Positions 33,097 to 45,145 are shown, numbered from the stretch's first letter. The stretch: DNA of 64,000 nucleotides from Magnolia sinica (GCF_029962835.1 NC_080579.1:79439959-79503958), one strand, 5' to 3'. The notes: generated by a model from the sequence alone, not told the origin. Numbers and translations are program-made.

Positions 33097-36000
33097 TCTA
33101 TGCAGGACTTGCTACAGAGTAGGCTACCAACTGATGCGAAATGCTCAGTATACGTAGGCAATAGCGTTAAAATTAACTTGGAGACAGTCAGAGTATGTAG
33201 TAGATACATTTTGTGTGCCTTCTATGAGGCGTAATTTAATCTTTATTTCTCGTTTGGATAAATTAGGTTATTCTTTTCAATTTGATAATAAACGATTTAG
33301 TATTTACTTTAATTCAATTATAGTTGGCACTGGCTCTATGATGAACAATCTATACCAACTAGGCTTGAATGCCTCACACGTTTATAATGTAAATGCCCTA
33401 CATGGAAATAAAGTAGGATCTAAACAAAGACTAGACTACGAAAATTCTTCCATGTTGTGGCATAGGCGATTACGCCATCTCTCGTGAGAGATTGCATAGG
33501 CTGGTGTGAGGAGGGATTCTTCATTCTCTTGACTTCTTCGACTATAAAATGTGTGTTGATTGTATTAATGGTAAACAGATCAGAACCAGAAAGAAGGGTG
33601 CAACAATGAGTATAGAACTCTTGGAAGTGATACACAGATATTTGTGGACCATTCCCTACAGCATCCTGGGGTGGGCACAAATATTTTATCACCTTTATAG
33701 ATGACTACTCTCGTTTCGGGTACCTTTATATTATCGTTGAAAAATCAGATGTCATAGATGCCTTTAAAATTTATAAGGCTAAAGTTGAAAATTAACTCAA
33801 TGGGAACATTAAGGTCGTCAGGTCTGACCATGGAGGTGAATACTATGACAGATATGACAAATCGGGTCGCAATCTAGGACTAGCAATCTAAGACCCTTCG
33901 CTAGATACCTACAAGATTGTGGCATTGTCGCCCAATACACCATGCCTAGGACCCCAAAGCGGAATGGGATGGCTGAAAGACGCAATTGCACCCTTATGGA
34001 TATGGTGCGTAGCTTAATTAGTAATTCGATATTGCTGGAATCTTTGCGGGGTGGTGCGATTGAAACAACAGTTCATATCCTTAACAAGGTCCCCAGTAAG
34101 GCTGTAAGCAAAACCTCTTTTAAGTCGTGGAATAAGAGAAAGTCAAGTCTCCGATATCTACATATTTGGGGATGTCCTGTTGAGGCCAAAGTTTATAACC
34201 CGCATGAAAGAACGCTCGATCCCAAAAATATAAGTTGTTTCTTTATAAGATACTCAAAAAGGTCAAAAGGTTATTGATTCTACCGTCCTTCCCACTTCAT
34301 CAGGATTATTGAGACTGAGAATGCCAGATTCATTAAAGATACTGAAAATAGTGAGAGTACAAACATTAGGGATTTTGTATTCAATGAAGAAAGGATTGAG
34401 ACTTCCGTCGCAGTCATTCCGGACCACGTTTGTATAAATCCTGCAGTTGAGCCTATGGTTATGCAGATCACCACGATGAACAACCCACTAATGAAGGAAA
34501 TCAAAATCATACTCATAAGGGTGAGCCATTGAGAAGATCAAATGGAGAAAGGAGGCCTGCGATTCTAGACGAGTGCATCGTATATTCGTAGGAGCACTAA
34601 TTTGACATAGGGTTGGAAAAGGATCCTGAATCCTTTACACAAGTCAAACAAAGTGCCAACCATTCTCGATGCATTGATACCATGGAGGATTAGTTGAAAT
34701 CCATGAAGGACAATAGAGTATGAGATCTTGTTGAATTACCTTAAGGAATAAAGCCAAGTTGTTGTAAATGGGTGTCCAAAACCAAACGGGACTCCAAGGG
34801 TACTGTCGAAAGATATAAAGTCAGACTTGTTGCTAAAGGTTTTTACCAACATAAATGCATTGATTTTAAGAAGACTCTCTTACCGGAATCTAAGAAAGAC
34901 TCATTCATGATCATAATGGCTCTTGTGGCTCATATGGATTTGGAGCTACATTAGATGGATGTAAAGACTACGTTTCTCAGTGGCAATCTAAACGAAAACG
35001 TATATATGTTACAACCTGAAGGTTTTGTAGCCGAAGGCTTAAAACATATGTTTTGTGAACTAAAGAAATCCATCTATGGGTTGAAACAAGCATCGCGATG
35101 GTGGTATCTGAAGTTTAATGAAGTGATTTCCTCATATGGTTTCGTAGAAAACACTGCAGATGAATGTATCTACGTTAAAATAAATGGGAGTAAGTTTGTC
35201 AGATTGGTTTTGTATGCCGATAACATTTTGTTGGCTAGCAGTGTCGCAAGAATTTTGAGCGATACCAAGAAATTCCTATATAAAAGGTTTGAGATGAAGG
35301 ATCTCGGTAATACCTCTTATGTGATCGGCATTGAGATACGCCGAGACAGATTAGGTGGACCGCTTAGCCTGTTGCATTGAGCCTATATTGATAACATACT
35401 CGAAAGGTATGGCATGCGAAACTGTGCTCCTGAACAATCACCCGGTATAAAGGGTGATAAATTCGGCCAGTTCCAGTGTCTTGAGAATGATTTGGAAAAG
35501 AATCGAATGAAGGATTTTCCTATGCGTCAGTCAGTGTTCGAAGTATTGGTATCGCTACAAGTTTTGCTGGCTGGGGATACAGAAACAATATCAATATCCC
35601 TGATAATATTGTTGATAACCGGAAATGAGGGAAAACATGGGGAAAACGGTAGAATTTTCAGTGGAACATTAGGAGATGCTAAAATACACATATTTGAATA
35701 TTTAGGAATAAAAAGTTTGCAAAAAGAATGTATACACAGCAAGTTTCCATTTAATGGGGGCTTAAAAGCATGTGTTGTCATAAGAAACAATCTAACCATC
35801 CCATCCATCCCGTCTAACCATCCAAACTTCCATTAATATTGCAAAATATCGGCAACTTATGATATTTTGCCAAAAAAATCATCAACGACTAGAAAGGAAA
35901 CGGGAGATTGTGGTCTTAATATCGCACATGTTGCGATAACGATAATATTGAGATATTATCAATATTAGCAACGAAAAATTGAAAACTCATTACAAATGTT

Positions 36001-36980
36001 CTCATAAAAAAATGAAATAGAATTTTCTTTAATAAACAAACTTTCTATGATATCTCTATGTTGGCAATATTATTGAAATATCGTAATACACTTGTGATGC
36101 AAGCGTTACCTAGAATTTATGCAGTCAAAAATATTGACAATATCAATACATCGGCAATACAAGCGAATGCTTAGACTTCACACAATTGAAAATATTTGCA
36201 ATATTAATACGTTGGTGATACTTGGCGATACATTGTTGATGCCTGAAATTTCTAATACTAACAGTGTTATCGGTATCGCTACCAATGTTATCAATATTGC
36301 CAAGCTAGATATAACGATAATATAGGAGATATTTTGATAATATCGGAGATAATTCAAACAATGACGCAAGTAGTATGGAGCATCATGTCAAGTCTGCATG
36401 CGGCCGGATATTGCCTTTACAGTTGAAATGTTGGGCAGATATCTATCTAATCCAGGAATATAACATTGAATAGATGCAAAGAAAGTGTTGCGCTACCTAC
36501 AAAGAACAAAAGACTTCGGACTCACACACAGAAGGTCTGATCATTTAGAGTTGGTTGGATACTTAGATGCAGATTATGTTGGTTGCGTTAATACAAAGAA
36601 GTCCACCTCAAGCTACATCTTCATGATATTTGGTGGGGTTGTCTTCGAAAAGCGTGAAACAGTCAACCACAATCTCATCTACTATGGAAGTTGAGTTCAT
36701 AGCTTGTCATGAAGCATCAAATCAGACATTATGGCTATAACGTTTCTTCTCAGGTTTGCGGGTACCGGAGTATATCCGAACAAGCATTCATCAAGGTCGA
36801 GGCATATCGACATCAAATAACTTGTGGAGGAAAGTTCAAAATCGTCTAGTGTCTGTAAAGTTCATCAGCACTAAGCAGATGATTGCGGATCTGCTCACTA
36901 AAGGGCTCCCGATTACGCCATTTCAGGAGCATGTAACATCCATGGAACTTATTGATCCTACAAATGTATTCAGTTAGTGA
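33097..36980 (+). pseudogene. pol: Copia 2 pol: protease end, integrase, RT, RNase H
   Basis: Blocks in order: VPSMRRNLIFISRLDKLGYS and SSMLWHRRLRHLS (protease end and pre-integrase, 33210-33487), an integrase core with many stops (33550-33960, ending NGMAERRNCTLMDMVRSLI), CFFIRYSKRSKGY, RT with MDVKTTFLSGNLNENVYMLQ (34955 on) and VLYADNILLASS. The RT catalytic YVDD is here YADN, so the second Asp is lost. RNase H is at 36485-36977 (DFGLTHRRSDHLELVGYLDA, MIADLLTKGLPITPF). Pol is cut at 35531 by an inverted-repeat element and resumes at 36364. There is no chance of a working product. Confidence 0.88.
35532..36363. mobile_element. AT-rich inverted-repeat DNA element, 832 bp, inside Copia 2 RNase H region
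   Basis: The left end is CAGTGTTCGAAGTATTGGT; the right end in reverse complement is CATTGTTTGAATTATCTCC. Flanking 8-mers gcgtcagt (35524-35531) and acgcaagt (36364-36371) agree at five of eight positions, and removing the element joins the Copia frame (PYAS to WSIM). Internally it is full of gataatatcg-type words on both strands. No transposase is seen. The 8-bp duplication and CAGTG end suggest hAT, but this is tentative. Position 1-48 is the end of a second copy. Confidence 0.65.
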
Positions 36981-37412
36981 GAGTTGAGTGCGTTTTATTT
37001 TCATAAACATAGAAGAGATCTTATTTGAAAAGTTTTGATGATTCTGATATAAAGTTAATTTCTGCTTCTCTCTCTATATATGCGCAATTTGTTCTAAGCA
37101 AAACTAAAGTCGTGTCTAGTTAGAGATATTTTTTAACGCTCCACGACTTCTTAAGGATAAGAACATACCATCATAGCACACGTGTAATTCTCATATCACA
37201 CTTTCTAGTTCCTAATCTATGTCGTTAAGACTAGTAATATTTGTGACTGCGCTTAGTCTTACTTCGCCAAGATTAAATGTTGTGACGGCTACCGCGATCC
37301 AACAATTATATTGGCTAACCATTCGGTTGTTTTGTTTAATATTGAAACATGTTTTTAAAATGTTTTCAAAGATTAATCATTGACATTGATTGATGTGGCC
37401 CAAGTGGGAGAA

Positions 37413-37757
37413 TATAAGAATTATATAAGGTGGGCCTTATTGATCAACGGTCTGAATTGCCCTAAGGGTTGGATTGTGTGATCAGGAATACTAGTGGACC
37501 CCACTCTGTTGTGATTCATCTAAAATTGTGTAAGGGGTTGTGCGCTACAGCTGTGTCACACGCACAATGTTCTAGTTGAACTAGGATACTCAAATTCGTG
37601 TAGAGCCTGTAGGGAGAGGAGTTTTGAGGGGTTCCAAACTCCTCAACCCTCTAAACTATATAAACAGGGTTAGATCCCCAAGCCTACATACAACTAAAGT
37701 TTTTCATCCCATCACGGTGCTTCTCTAAGGTGTAAGGTGCGAAAGACTACAACATCA
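37413..37757 (+). repeat. Probable 3' LTR of Copia 2
   Basis: It follows the polypurine tract at 37402-37411. It contains a TATA box (actatataaacaggg, about 37654) and ends near ctacaacatca. No second copy exists in the window, so both borders are estimates. Confidence 0.5.
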
Positions 37758-37864
37758 AGCCTATAACAATGGCTTTTCAATCAGGTACGCCTCTAATTCA
37801 GTTATTAGATCTTCATACTCGATGCATAGCACGGTCCTTTGCAATTCCGCATATAGTTTACACA

Positions 37865-38475
37865 GCATGCAAAAGTAAAAAAGAAAAATGCATGAAACTG
37901 TGTTGGAAGATGAAGGAGACAAGAAGGTTAAGAAAAGCCAATGGGGCTGCGTTTTATAGCCACGGCCATCCATAGTGGGCCTCATCTGATGAATCATTTG
38001 GATCGTCAAAGGATGAACCCCACCAGCAAGAAATGCAGGCGCCAAGCCACCCATACAAATAGGATTCTGTACATTTCCTCCGAATCTTATCAAAAGCATA
38101 ACATACAAAGTAACGACTCTTAACATATATATACCTTTAAAGAGTGAGCTTCTTCTAAAACAGCCTCATCAACGCAACACTTGCCACCAAACCTCACATA
38201 AGTTCCTAAAATCAACTCCACCCCATTTCACTATAGAACACAAAAGATTCAAAAACAGAACACTTAAAGAAAAACCAAATACTAACGTTGGAACTCTTCC
38301 TCTCAACTCAATGCCTGAGGATGAACCAGATAGCCCACCAACAGACAGCATTCTCATCCGTTCCTTCAACGGAAGATGATCGACGTCATCCACTGCACAT
38401 CCACCATCGCCATCAACTTTGTGCTTGATTGTAACCGGATTTGAATCTGAAGTCGAAAACCCTGGAGGTACGTCT
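37865..38475 (-). pseudogene. Truncated duplicate of an unrecognised gene's first exon
   Basis: This segment is a diverged direct copy of 46445-47085. On the minus strand it encodes VPPGFSTSD, DDVDHLPLKERMRMLSVGG and RVPTLVFGF, parallel to VPPGFLAAD, DDIDNLPLSKRMRMLLAGK and KVPTLVFGF in the other copy. The initial MEVDGGLYPN part is replaced by Gypsy sequence at about 38476. The flanking non-coding part (caccagcaagaaatgcaggc) is also shared. Not recognised as a known family. Confidence 0.7.
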
Positions 38476-38504
38476 GGAAATCGATGGGTGGGAACTTACC
38501 GTAG

Positions 38505-39820
38505 AGCTTCAAGAAGAGCCCGCCTTCTACCTGCAAATCGATGAAGCAAAGGCCTCCCCAAGCAGCCATCCATGGTACGGAAACATCAAAGTATATCTCG
38601 AGCACCAAAAATACCTTGAAGGAGCTGCATCAACCAATCGTCACATTATCCAAAGACTGACAGCTCAGTTCACAATCACCGGTGGTATCCTCTACAAGCA
38701 ATCCTTCAATCAAGTCCTTCTCCGCTGCGTGGATAAAACAGAAGCAGCCCAAATCATGTCAGAAATCCACGAAGGACTATGCAGCCCACACATAAACGAT
38801 CATATGATGGCAAAGATCCTACGACTCGGCTATTATTGGCTAACAATGGAGACAGACTGCTGCAAACATGTCAGGAAATGCTTCAATTGTCAGGAGCACG
38901 CAAATCAAATCCATGCGCCTGCTTCCGAACTGTACAATCTGACAACACCATGGCCTTTCTATATATGGGGCCTTGACATTGTTGAGAGAGTCAATCCCAA
39001 AGCTTCAAACGGACATGAATACATCCTGGTGGCGGCAGACTATTTCACAAAATGGATAGAAGTAGCATCCTACACCACCATCGCAGCATCCCATGTGATA
39101 GAGTTCATGAAAAACAACATCATTAGCCGATATGGGATTCCTCATGCCATTATTATAGACAACGGGTCACCGTTCGTCAATAAAAGAATGGGCGAGTTCC
39201 TCAAAAAGTTCAAAATTCAGCGCCATCGATCAAGTCCCTACCGCCCTCAAATGAATGGTGGGGTCGAAGCCGCAAATAAGACAATCGTTCGAATATTGGA
39301 GAAGATGGTCAAGATGTATCACAACTGGTCGAAAATGCTCCCATACGCACTTTGGGCTTATCGGACGTCTATACGGTTTGCTACAGGCACAACCCCTTTC
39401 GAACTCACGTACGGAATGGAGGTAGTACTACAGATTGAAGTCGAAATTCCATCTCTGCGAATACTACTGAAAAACAAAGTCGAAGAAGGCGAGTGGCAAC
39501 AAGCAAGATACGATCAACTGCACCTGGCAGATGAGAAACGCATATGCGCGCTTAGCCACTCACAATGCTACCAAAGAAGGATTGCATGGGCTTACAACAA
39601 GAGGGTCCGAAAGAGGAGCTTTAAAATCGGCGACATGGTCATGAAGCGCATTTTACTACCACACTTGCCAGACCCCAGAGGGAAGTTCAAACCTTCGTGG
39701 GATGGACCGCTGATCATTCGGGAGGTACTCCCAGGAGGCACCCTTCGGCTTACTAACCTGAGAGGAGAAGATCTTCCAGAGCCCATCAACACCGACAACG
39801 TGAAAATCTATTACAGGTAA
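38505..39820 (+). CDS. Gypsy integrase (Tat/Ogre-type), open
   Basis: The frame is open for more than 430 codons. Blocks: the pre-integrase region EEPAFYLQIDEAKAS and GGILYKQSFNQVLLRCVDK; a zf-H2C2 domain (HEGLCSPH, HVRKCFNCQEHA); the catalytic core with Asp in WGLDIVERVN (about 38970), Asp in IIIDNGSPFV (about 39160) and Glu in GGVEAANKTIV (about 39270); FELTYGMEVVLQIEVEIPS; a C-terminal part with RSFKIGDMVMKRIL, LRLTNLRGEDLPEPINTDNV and KIYYR before TAA. No stop interrupts it, so this integrase is the most intact Gypsy gene in the window. Gag, protease, RT and RNase H of the same element are not present; the left border joins the duplicated exon segment. Confidence 0.9.
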
Positions 39821-40157
39821 CCGCACCTAACTTTGTCAATAATTACAAACATAAAGCTAAGGTCAATAGACAACAAAGAACTATACCTATCATTCCTTTC
39901 CCATACAAGTTCAAAGAAAAGGAAGAGAGGAAAAAAATAGGCATACAGCTCAAAAAAAAAAAAGAAAAAAGAAAAAAGAAAAGCTATCCCACTTTCCCTA
40001 AACAAAACAGTTTGACCTAAATAAAACAGTTTACGATTGTAATCAGATACAAAGGCAGGAAGATAGCCAATCAACCGGCAATAAAGGAAATCTCCTCGTC
40101 TTTCCAGGTATTCAAAAAAGAAAAGATAAGAGATAACGTGCCTAAGCAAGAAGGGCG

Positions 40158-40380
40158 AGTTGAAAACCTGAAAGGGCGGCTCGAGTAAAAACAGCGGGCA
40201 TGTAGCGGACTTGGTGAAAACCTGAAAAGGTGCCAAGGGTAAAAAAAAGCATAGCTGCCCAGGGGCAGGCAAGAGCAAAAATCCGGGACATGGTGAAAAT
40301 CAGAAAGGGCGCCACGGGCAAAAATGACGGAAAGCTAGTCATAGTGAAAACCTGAAAAAGGCGCTATGAGCAAAAGTGGC
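40158..40380 (+). repeat. Degenerate direct repeats downstream of the integrase
   Basis: The word gtgaaaacctgaaagggcgcc (or its variants) recurs at about 40159, 40213, 40291 and 40343, each followed by gggcaaaaa-like bases and a variable stretch of 20-50 bases. Repeats of this type are familiar after pol in Tat-group Gypsy elements. Confidence 0.75.
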
Positions 40381-40761
40381 AAGAAACCAAAAAAAAAAGT
40401 ACAAGTACAAGAGAAGTCAAGGCAACAATCAAAGCAAGGAGACACAAAGAACAGATAAATCATGGATCAAGAATTCTGTCAGACTCTACCCAAATCCAAG
40501 GGGCATGATCCTAGGATGCGCTGTTCTCAGGGAACCAGCATCCCAAGTAAACAACTCAGAATGCCAAATTCGACGTGGGCTGAGTCCAATGTTCTGATCC
40601 CATTATCTAAAAGTATTAATTCAAACACAAACATACATGCAAGATGTGGCACAAACAAAAATATTCCTTTCTTCTCTCAAAAGCTTTTTGTATATAAAAG
40701 TGGATTGTTTTTCTGCAAAATTGACCTAAACAAAAATACATAAAGATGGCCGGTAGCAGAG

Positions 40762-42735
40762 TCAGAAACCGCATGGCAAGCCTCCTCCTCCCTCATACAT
40801 CGATAAACACTGCATGAGCCTGTCCACCTCCATGTGCAGGTAGAAGACCTCATCCCTCTTTGAACGGTGAGACGCAATCATGCTCTCATCATACCGCTGC
40901 CCCACTACCAAACGACGAGCCATGTCCTCACAGGTATGGCGAAGCACCGAAAGCTCGGATATGAGGTGGCCATGCGTGGCTGACAGGAATGAAGGATCAA
41001 TGAAGGGCCTCACTTTGAACGCTTCAAAGGAATCATCAACCCCTGAAGAGGACGAAGCGGAGTCCCCAAGGGTGTCTTTATCAGCCTCATCATCTTCCAA
41101 GTGCCAACCAAGAACCTGACGATAAAGCGACTGCTCCACCACCCACCGCTGATACGGCACTGTCGCCAAAGGAGGAGCCCAGGACTCAAACTCCAATATT
41201 GTTGCATCCAGGCAGCCCTACCACAAAAACTGGACTCGCTAGCAAAGAATCGGCATACGCAAAGGAAGAGAAGCATGCCCGAATCTTGAGAAAGCAAAGT
41301 CAGGTATGTCCTGCCAGAAGCCAAACTGCCGAAGGAACCAAACCGAATAATAAGAGCAGTACCCTCGGAAGCCCAGCAATAGCAGAGGAGTACGAGCGGC
41401 AATACAGATCAACGGCACATGGCAAAGCCATGGGGCTTCCCAGCTAACCTCCCACCCTCGGAGCTGAGAAAACATACAACGATAAAGGGACTCCGTAGCC
41501 TTGGCACCGAGGGGGAGTCCATCCAGAAGCAAAGACAAGATGTCAATGCAATGGGAGTCAGGCCAAGAAAGGAGATGAGTCATATACAGGTGTTCTCACA
41601 ACCACACCTAAAGAAATGGAGGACCATGCATGAGAAATATTATAAAAAAAAAAAAAGAAAAAAAAAAAGAGGAGATGGAACAGAAGATACCTAGAGGAAG
41701 GAGCAGCACCCCCTAAGGATACGAGTCTGCCCGAGTGAACACTGAGACAAACTCAGCAAAAGCTCAGCCAGTACCACCGAGACAATGCTCCGGTGAGCAA
41801 GGACATGACGGAAAGCGTCAAACAGAACCACTAGAGATGACCGCCGCCATCCCGAGAAGAGCAGCTCTGCTAGAACGCAAAATATCAGTGCATTCAAGCA
41901 CTAAAGCTGGCGATCGGATCTGTCACCTCCACGAGCAGTCGAGCACTGATCATATAAGAGCTCGAGGGAGAACTCACCGGTTTTATCATCAACCGTGGGA
42001 AGAACTGCCGAAAACTCGAACCAAGGCTCCAAATCTAAGGACCGCACCGGATGGGGTGGAGGAAGATACAACTCCTGGGAAAAAGGGAGGCCAGACAGAC
42101 AAGATAGCTCCTCCAGAGAAGGACCTAACTCTTAAGTCATTGAAAGAGAACAAGTTCAGCGATGGAACCCAATCATACAATGCAGCACTCAGCAATCGCC
42201 AATCCAGGCGAACACGTCGAAAGTGAAGGACCTCTCTAAATCCCAAGAGATGTAGCTCAGGGATCTCAGAAGCTGTCAGACTACCTATCCAGGCGTGTAA
42301 CCTCCCCGAACAAGTACCGCATGGTTGCAGACGACAGGTATGAACTAGCACACCCTCGACAACCTGGAAGCTCAGATTAGCTGGCGAATCATAAAAAATG
42401 AGCATCCCCTCATTTAAGAAGTCGATTTCATGGTGACAAAAGAAGACAGACTCTCCCATAGCCTCGCGAAGTGTGTCCTGAAAAGCAGCAACAGGCGGAC
42501 CAGAGTCGCCGATAACCATCACATCAGGAGCTGTCCGAAAGGTACCTGTCCCAGGTGTTGCAATACCCGAGCCACTCCAATAACCAACAGGGCCATCACT
42601 TTGATCCCCGACATCAGTTGCACCTCCCATCACAGCCTCGTAATCCGTGCCAAAAATCATGCTCAAACCATCAAGATGGGACACACCATCCATCATGGCC
42701 CCATTTGCCCTATCCAAACCATCCAAATTAATCAA
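40762..42735 (-). pseudogene. Antisense ORF with plant-mobile-domain-like blocks (second, decayed)
   Basis: Minus-strand blocks: EIPELHLLGFREVLHFRRVR and LDWRLLSAALYDWVPSLNLF (about 42270-42170), DSHCIDILSLLLDGLPLGAK, ESLYRCMFSQLRGWEVSWEA and LLLLGFRGYCSYYSVWFLRQ (41560-41300), then a tail with an acidic Ser-rich part and a coiled coil (AHRSKRDEVFYLHMEVDRLM-like, 41000-40800). The pattern resembles plant mobile domain proteins found as antisense ORFs in Tat/Ogre/Retand elements. The blocks lie in several frames. It could instead be a decayed host gene of the same family. Confidence 0.6.
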
Positions 42736-43223
42736 ATTGCCATCTCCACCATCAAAACCATGCCATCAACCATGGTGAGATCCGGGCCATCCACCACCAT
42801 CATAGCCTCATCCACACCATCCAATGGCATGCCCATACCCAAGTCTCTGAAGGCTAGCCCGTCAACCAATGGCCCACCAAGTATAGGCCCATCCAAACCA
42901 TCTAACCCCCATCCATCCTCCAAACTCTCTCCAAACACACCATCACCACCCATCCCACCATTAATGGTGGTAGGAGCCACACCATAAATGGCATTCACCT
43001 CCTCAAGTGGCCCTACCAACCCTCCATTAACACCCATCAATCCCCCATCAAAGCCACTCATAAATGGGCTCCCACCCACCATGTCATTATAAAAAGGGGA
43101 AGAAAGTGCATCATTTACCTCAAAGGGGCCCATCCTCCCATCATGGTTGGGCCCATCAAGATCCTCTCCAACTCCAACCATGGGATAAAGGATAACAAGA
43201 AGACAAAAGAAAGAACAAGACAA
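42736..43223 (-). other. Low-complexity Gly/Asp-rich coding-like region
   Basis: One frame is open on the minus strand with many DG, GG and DGLDG words (for example MGMPLDGVDEAMMVVDG). The plus strand shows short ccatcaa/ccatcc repeats. The region may be a linker of the antisense ORF below or simply a repeat array; I cannot assign it. Confidence 0.35.
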
Positions 43224-43662
43224 AGAGGGGACAAAAGGGAGACAAAAGGGATGATCCAGGAATTAGAGCAGGGAAGGAATATCAAGGGATAGCAGCCTCA
43301 GACGAACAGAAGAGAGCGGACCCCGCTGGAAGAAAAGATGAGCAGGGGCAGTAATCGAATTACCGTGTGCGGTAATCCGAGTACCACCCACATGCTGTCT
43401 CTGCACCTGCAGACTGACACACTCAGAAGAACCAGCAAATGTCAACGAGCGGTAGTCTGACTACCGCTCGGGCCTAAATATCGCTCGAATCAGGCATGGG
43501 GCGCACCTAAGGAGTGGGAGGGATCCCAATCATCGACAGTCAGCACAATAGGATCAACAGAAGGGCTTAAAAAGTAATGAGAAAGGCAACATCGGATGAA
43601 CAAACTCTGATATATACGGAAATATGTACACAGATGATACATAAACAGAAAGGACAAGAACA

Positions 43663-45145
43663 CTACTCATCAGGTACATAGTCATCCGTATCCTTCGGAA
43701 GGACTTCGAGTCTCAAAAGATTTCCTCCAGCAAAACGCGCGCCGCCACCCGGAGCATAAACATTCTGAAGAATCGGGCCGATCCCGTACTGCTCACACCA
43801 CGAGTTGTACTCCCTCGATAGATCGACAAAAGCACTAGCCTCGTATCCCTCCAAAGCAACTGCCAGCTCACGTTCGGGGACTGCCCTCCAATTCGCCGGC
43901 TCAGAAGGAGGACTAAATGGCACAAGAGGACTACCAGTCAACTGCCAAAAAAGTCTCTCCCAGGTACCATTTTGTCACCCGGGGATCCTCCAAAATACGA
44001 CGACGACGCGAGGCCTGAAAAGCTTCTTGGGCCTCAGGAGTGAGAGTGGCAGCCGATCGAAAGTAAGGCCTGGTATGGAACTGGCAAAAACAATACAAGG
44101 TCAGAACGAGAGCACGAACAGAGAAGTGACAGGTACGAAAAGACCATTGCTTACATCATCAGGAACCAGGGCGTCAACATTTGATCTCCAGGCAAGATCG
44201 GAAAACTGGCGAGTACGGCTGCGGTTATCCTTGTACCACAGCATCATGCGAGGGAAAGGGGGAGTGCGGTTTATCAAAGAGGGCCCCAGGTGTGGAAAGT
44301 GGTCAAAAAAGCAGACCTGCACAAGAACCAATCATCAAAAGACACGTTCACAAGAAAAATGCAAAACAGAAGGGCCTGGTACACACCTCAATGACTGGGT
44401 AAAAGCCAGTAAACGATCTGCTGCTACAACGGCTGGCCTTGTCCAATCCTTCATACAAATGGGCCAGAAGCGCCGCATTCCAGTTGTATGATGTGGGAAA
44501 AGTAATATCTGCCACGAGCGACAACAGACGGGAGCTCACCAGCTCATTCCCATGGCAGAAGATCATTGCTCCCAGGGTATACAAAATCAAGGCACGAGCC
44601 TTCACAACTGCCTCGGCCTCAGTTTGAGGAATGCGGCGAGAGAAGTTCGCTGATAGCCAGAGCAATTTAAACCGTAACCCTGAAAAGTCCGAGGAATCAG
44701 GCATCATCCCTAATAGACTCATCCAATCATCCTCAGTAGGGATAGGGAGGTCCTCCTCGAACGGAATGGATCCCCCCTCGTACCGAAGGCCAAGCTGCAT
44801 ATAAATGTCATAAGGGGTGATCCCCCACTCTCCAAAAGGGAGGTGAAATGTATGGGTCTCGGCGCGCCACCTCTCGGTCAGCACGGATAGCAGCGCCATG
44901 TTCGTCTTGCTCAGACGAACTCTGAACAAGCCAAACAGGGGAGTACGCTCCAACACCTGGAAGAATAGTGGCTGGGGATCCCTAAACCAATCTGGCCAAT
45001 GAGTGCGGACTCCACGACCCCTCAAGATCATAGGAGCCCCTCCTTCCCGAGCCACATCGGAAAGATGCTGACCCTCTCGAGGAACATAACAAGGATCAAC
45101 CGACTGACGAGAAGGTCCAGCCTCATTCCTACCGCAACGAGGCAT
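43663..45145 (-). pseudogene. Antisense plant mobile domain gene, three exons, one frameshift
   Basis: Exon 45145-44387 starts MPRCGRNEAGPSRQSVDPCY and carries the plant mobile domain (PMD, as in MAIN/MAIL proteins): LSVLTERWRAETHTFHLPFG, EWGITPYDIYMQLGLRYEGG, ARALILYTLGAMIFCHGNEL and YNWNAALLAHLYEGLDKASR. Exon 44316-44155 reads VCFFDHFPHLGPSLINRTPP and on to VPDD. Exon 44080-43663 has FHTRPYFRSAATLTPEAQEA, then a frame change within a GAGAGA run near 43960, and ends NLLRLEVLPKDTDDYVPDE before TAG. Introns have GT-AG borders. PMD proteins are nuclear and some act in genome stability; in Gypsy elements of the Tat group they are encoded antisense between pol and the 3' LTR. Its position fits that. 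Confidence 0.8.

Larger units (their letters stand above)
27251..37757 (+). mobile_element. Second Copia element, 5'-truncated, heavily decayed, with two nested insertions
   Basis: Gag and the start of protease lie at 27255-27987, pol resumes at 33097-36980, and a polypurine tract (aagtgggaga, 37402-37411) precedes a probable 3' LTR. The gap is filled by a Gypsy element (27988-33091), and pol is cut again by an AT-rich inverted-repeat element (35532-36363). Many stops and frameshifts show that this copy is older than the Copia at 4304. Confidence 0.85.

Noticed and set aside
37761-38126. Minus-strand open frame over the left exon copy's flank
   Set aside because: The same sequence in the right copy has a different open frame and many indels, so the stretch is non-coding.
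40158-40380. Regularly spaced repeats resembling a CRISPR array
   Set aside because: The repeats are degenerate, spacers vary widely, and the context is a plant Gypsy element.
42430-42987. Plus-strand open frame rich in Pro, Ser and Ile
   Set aside because: It comes from simple ccatcaa/ccatcc repeats and lies opposite the antisense coding-like region; no family resemblance.
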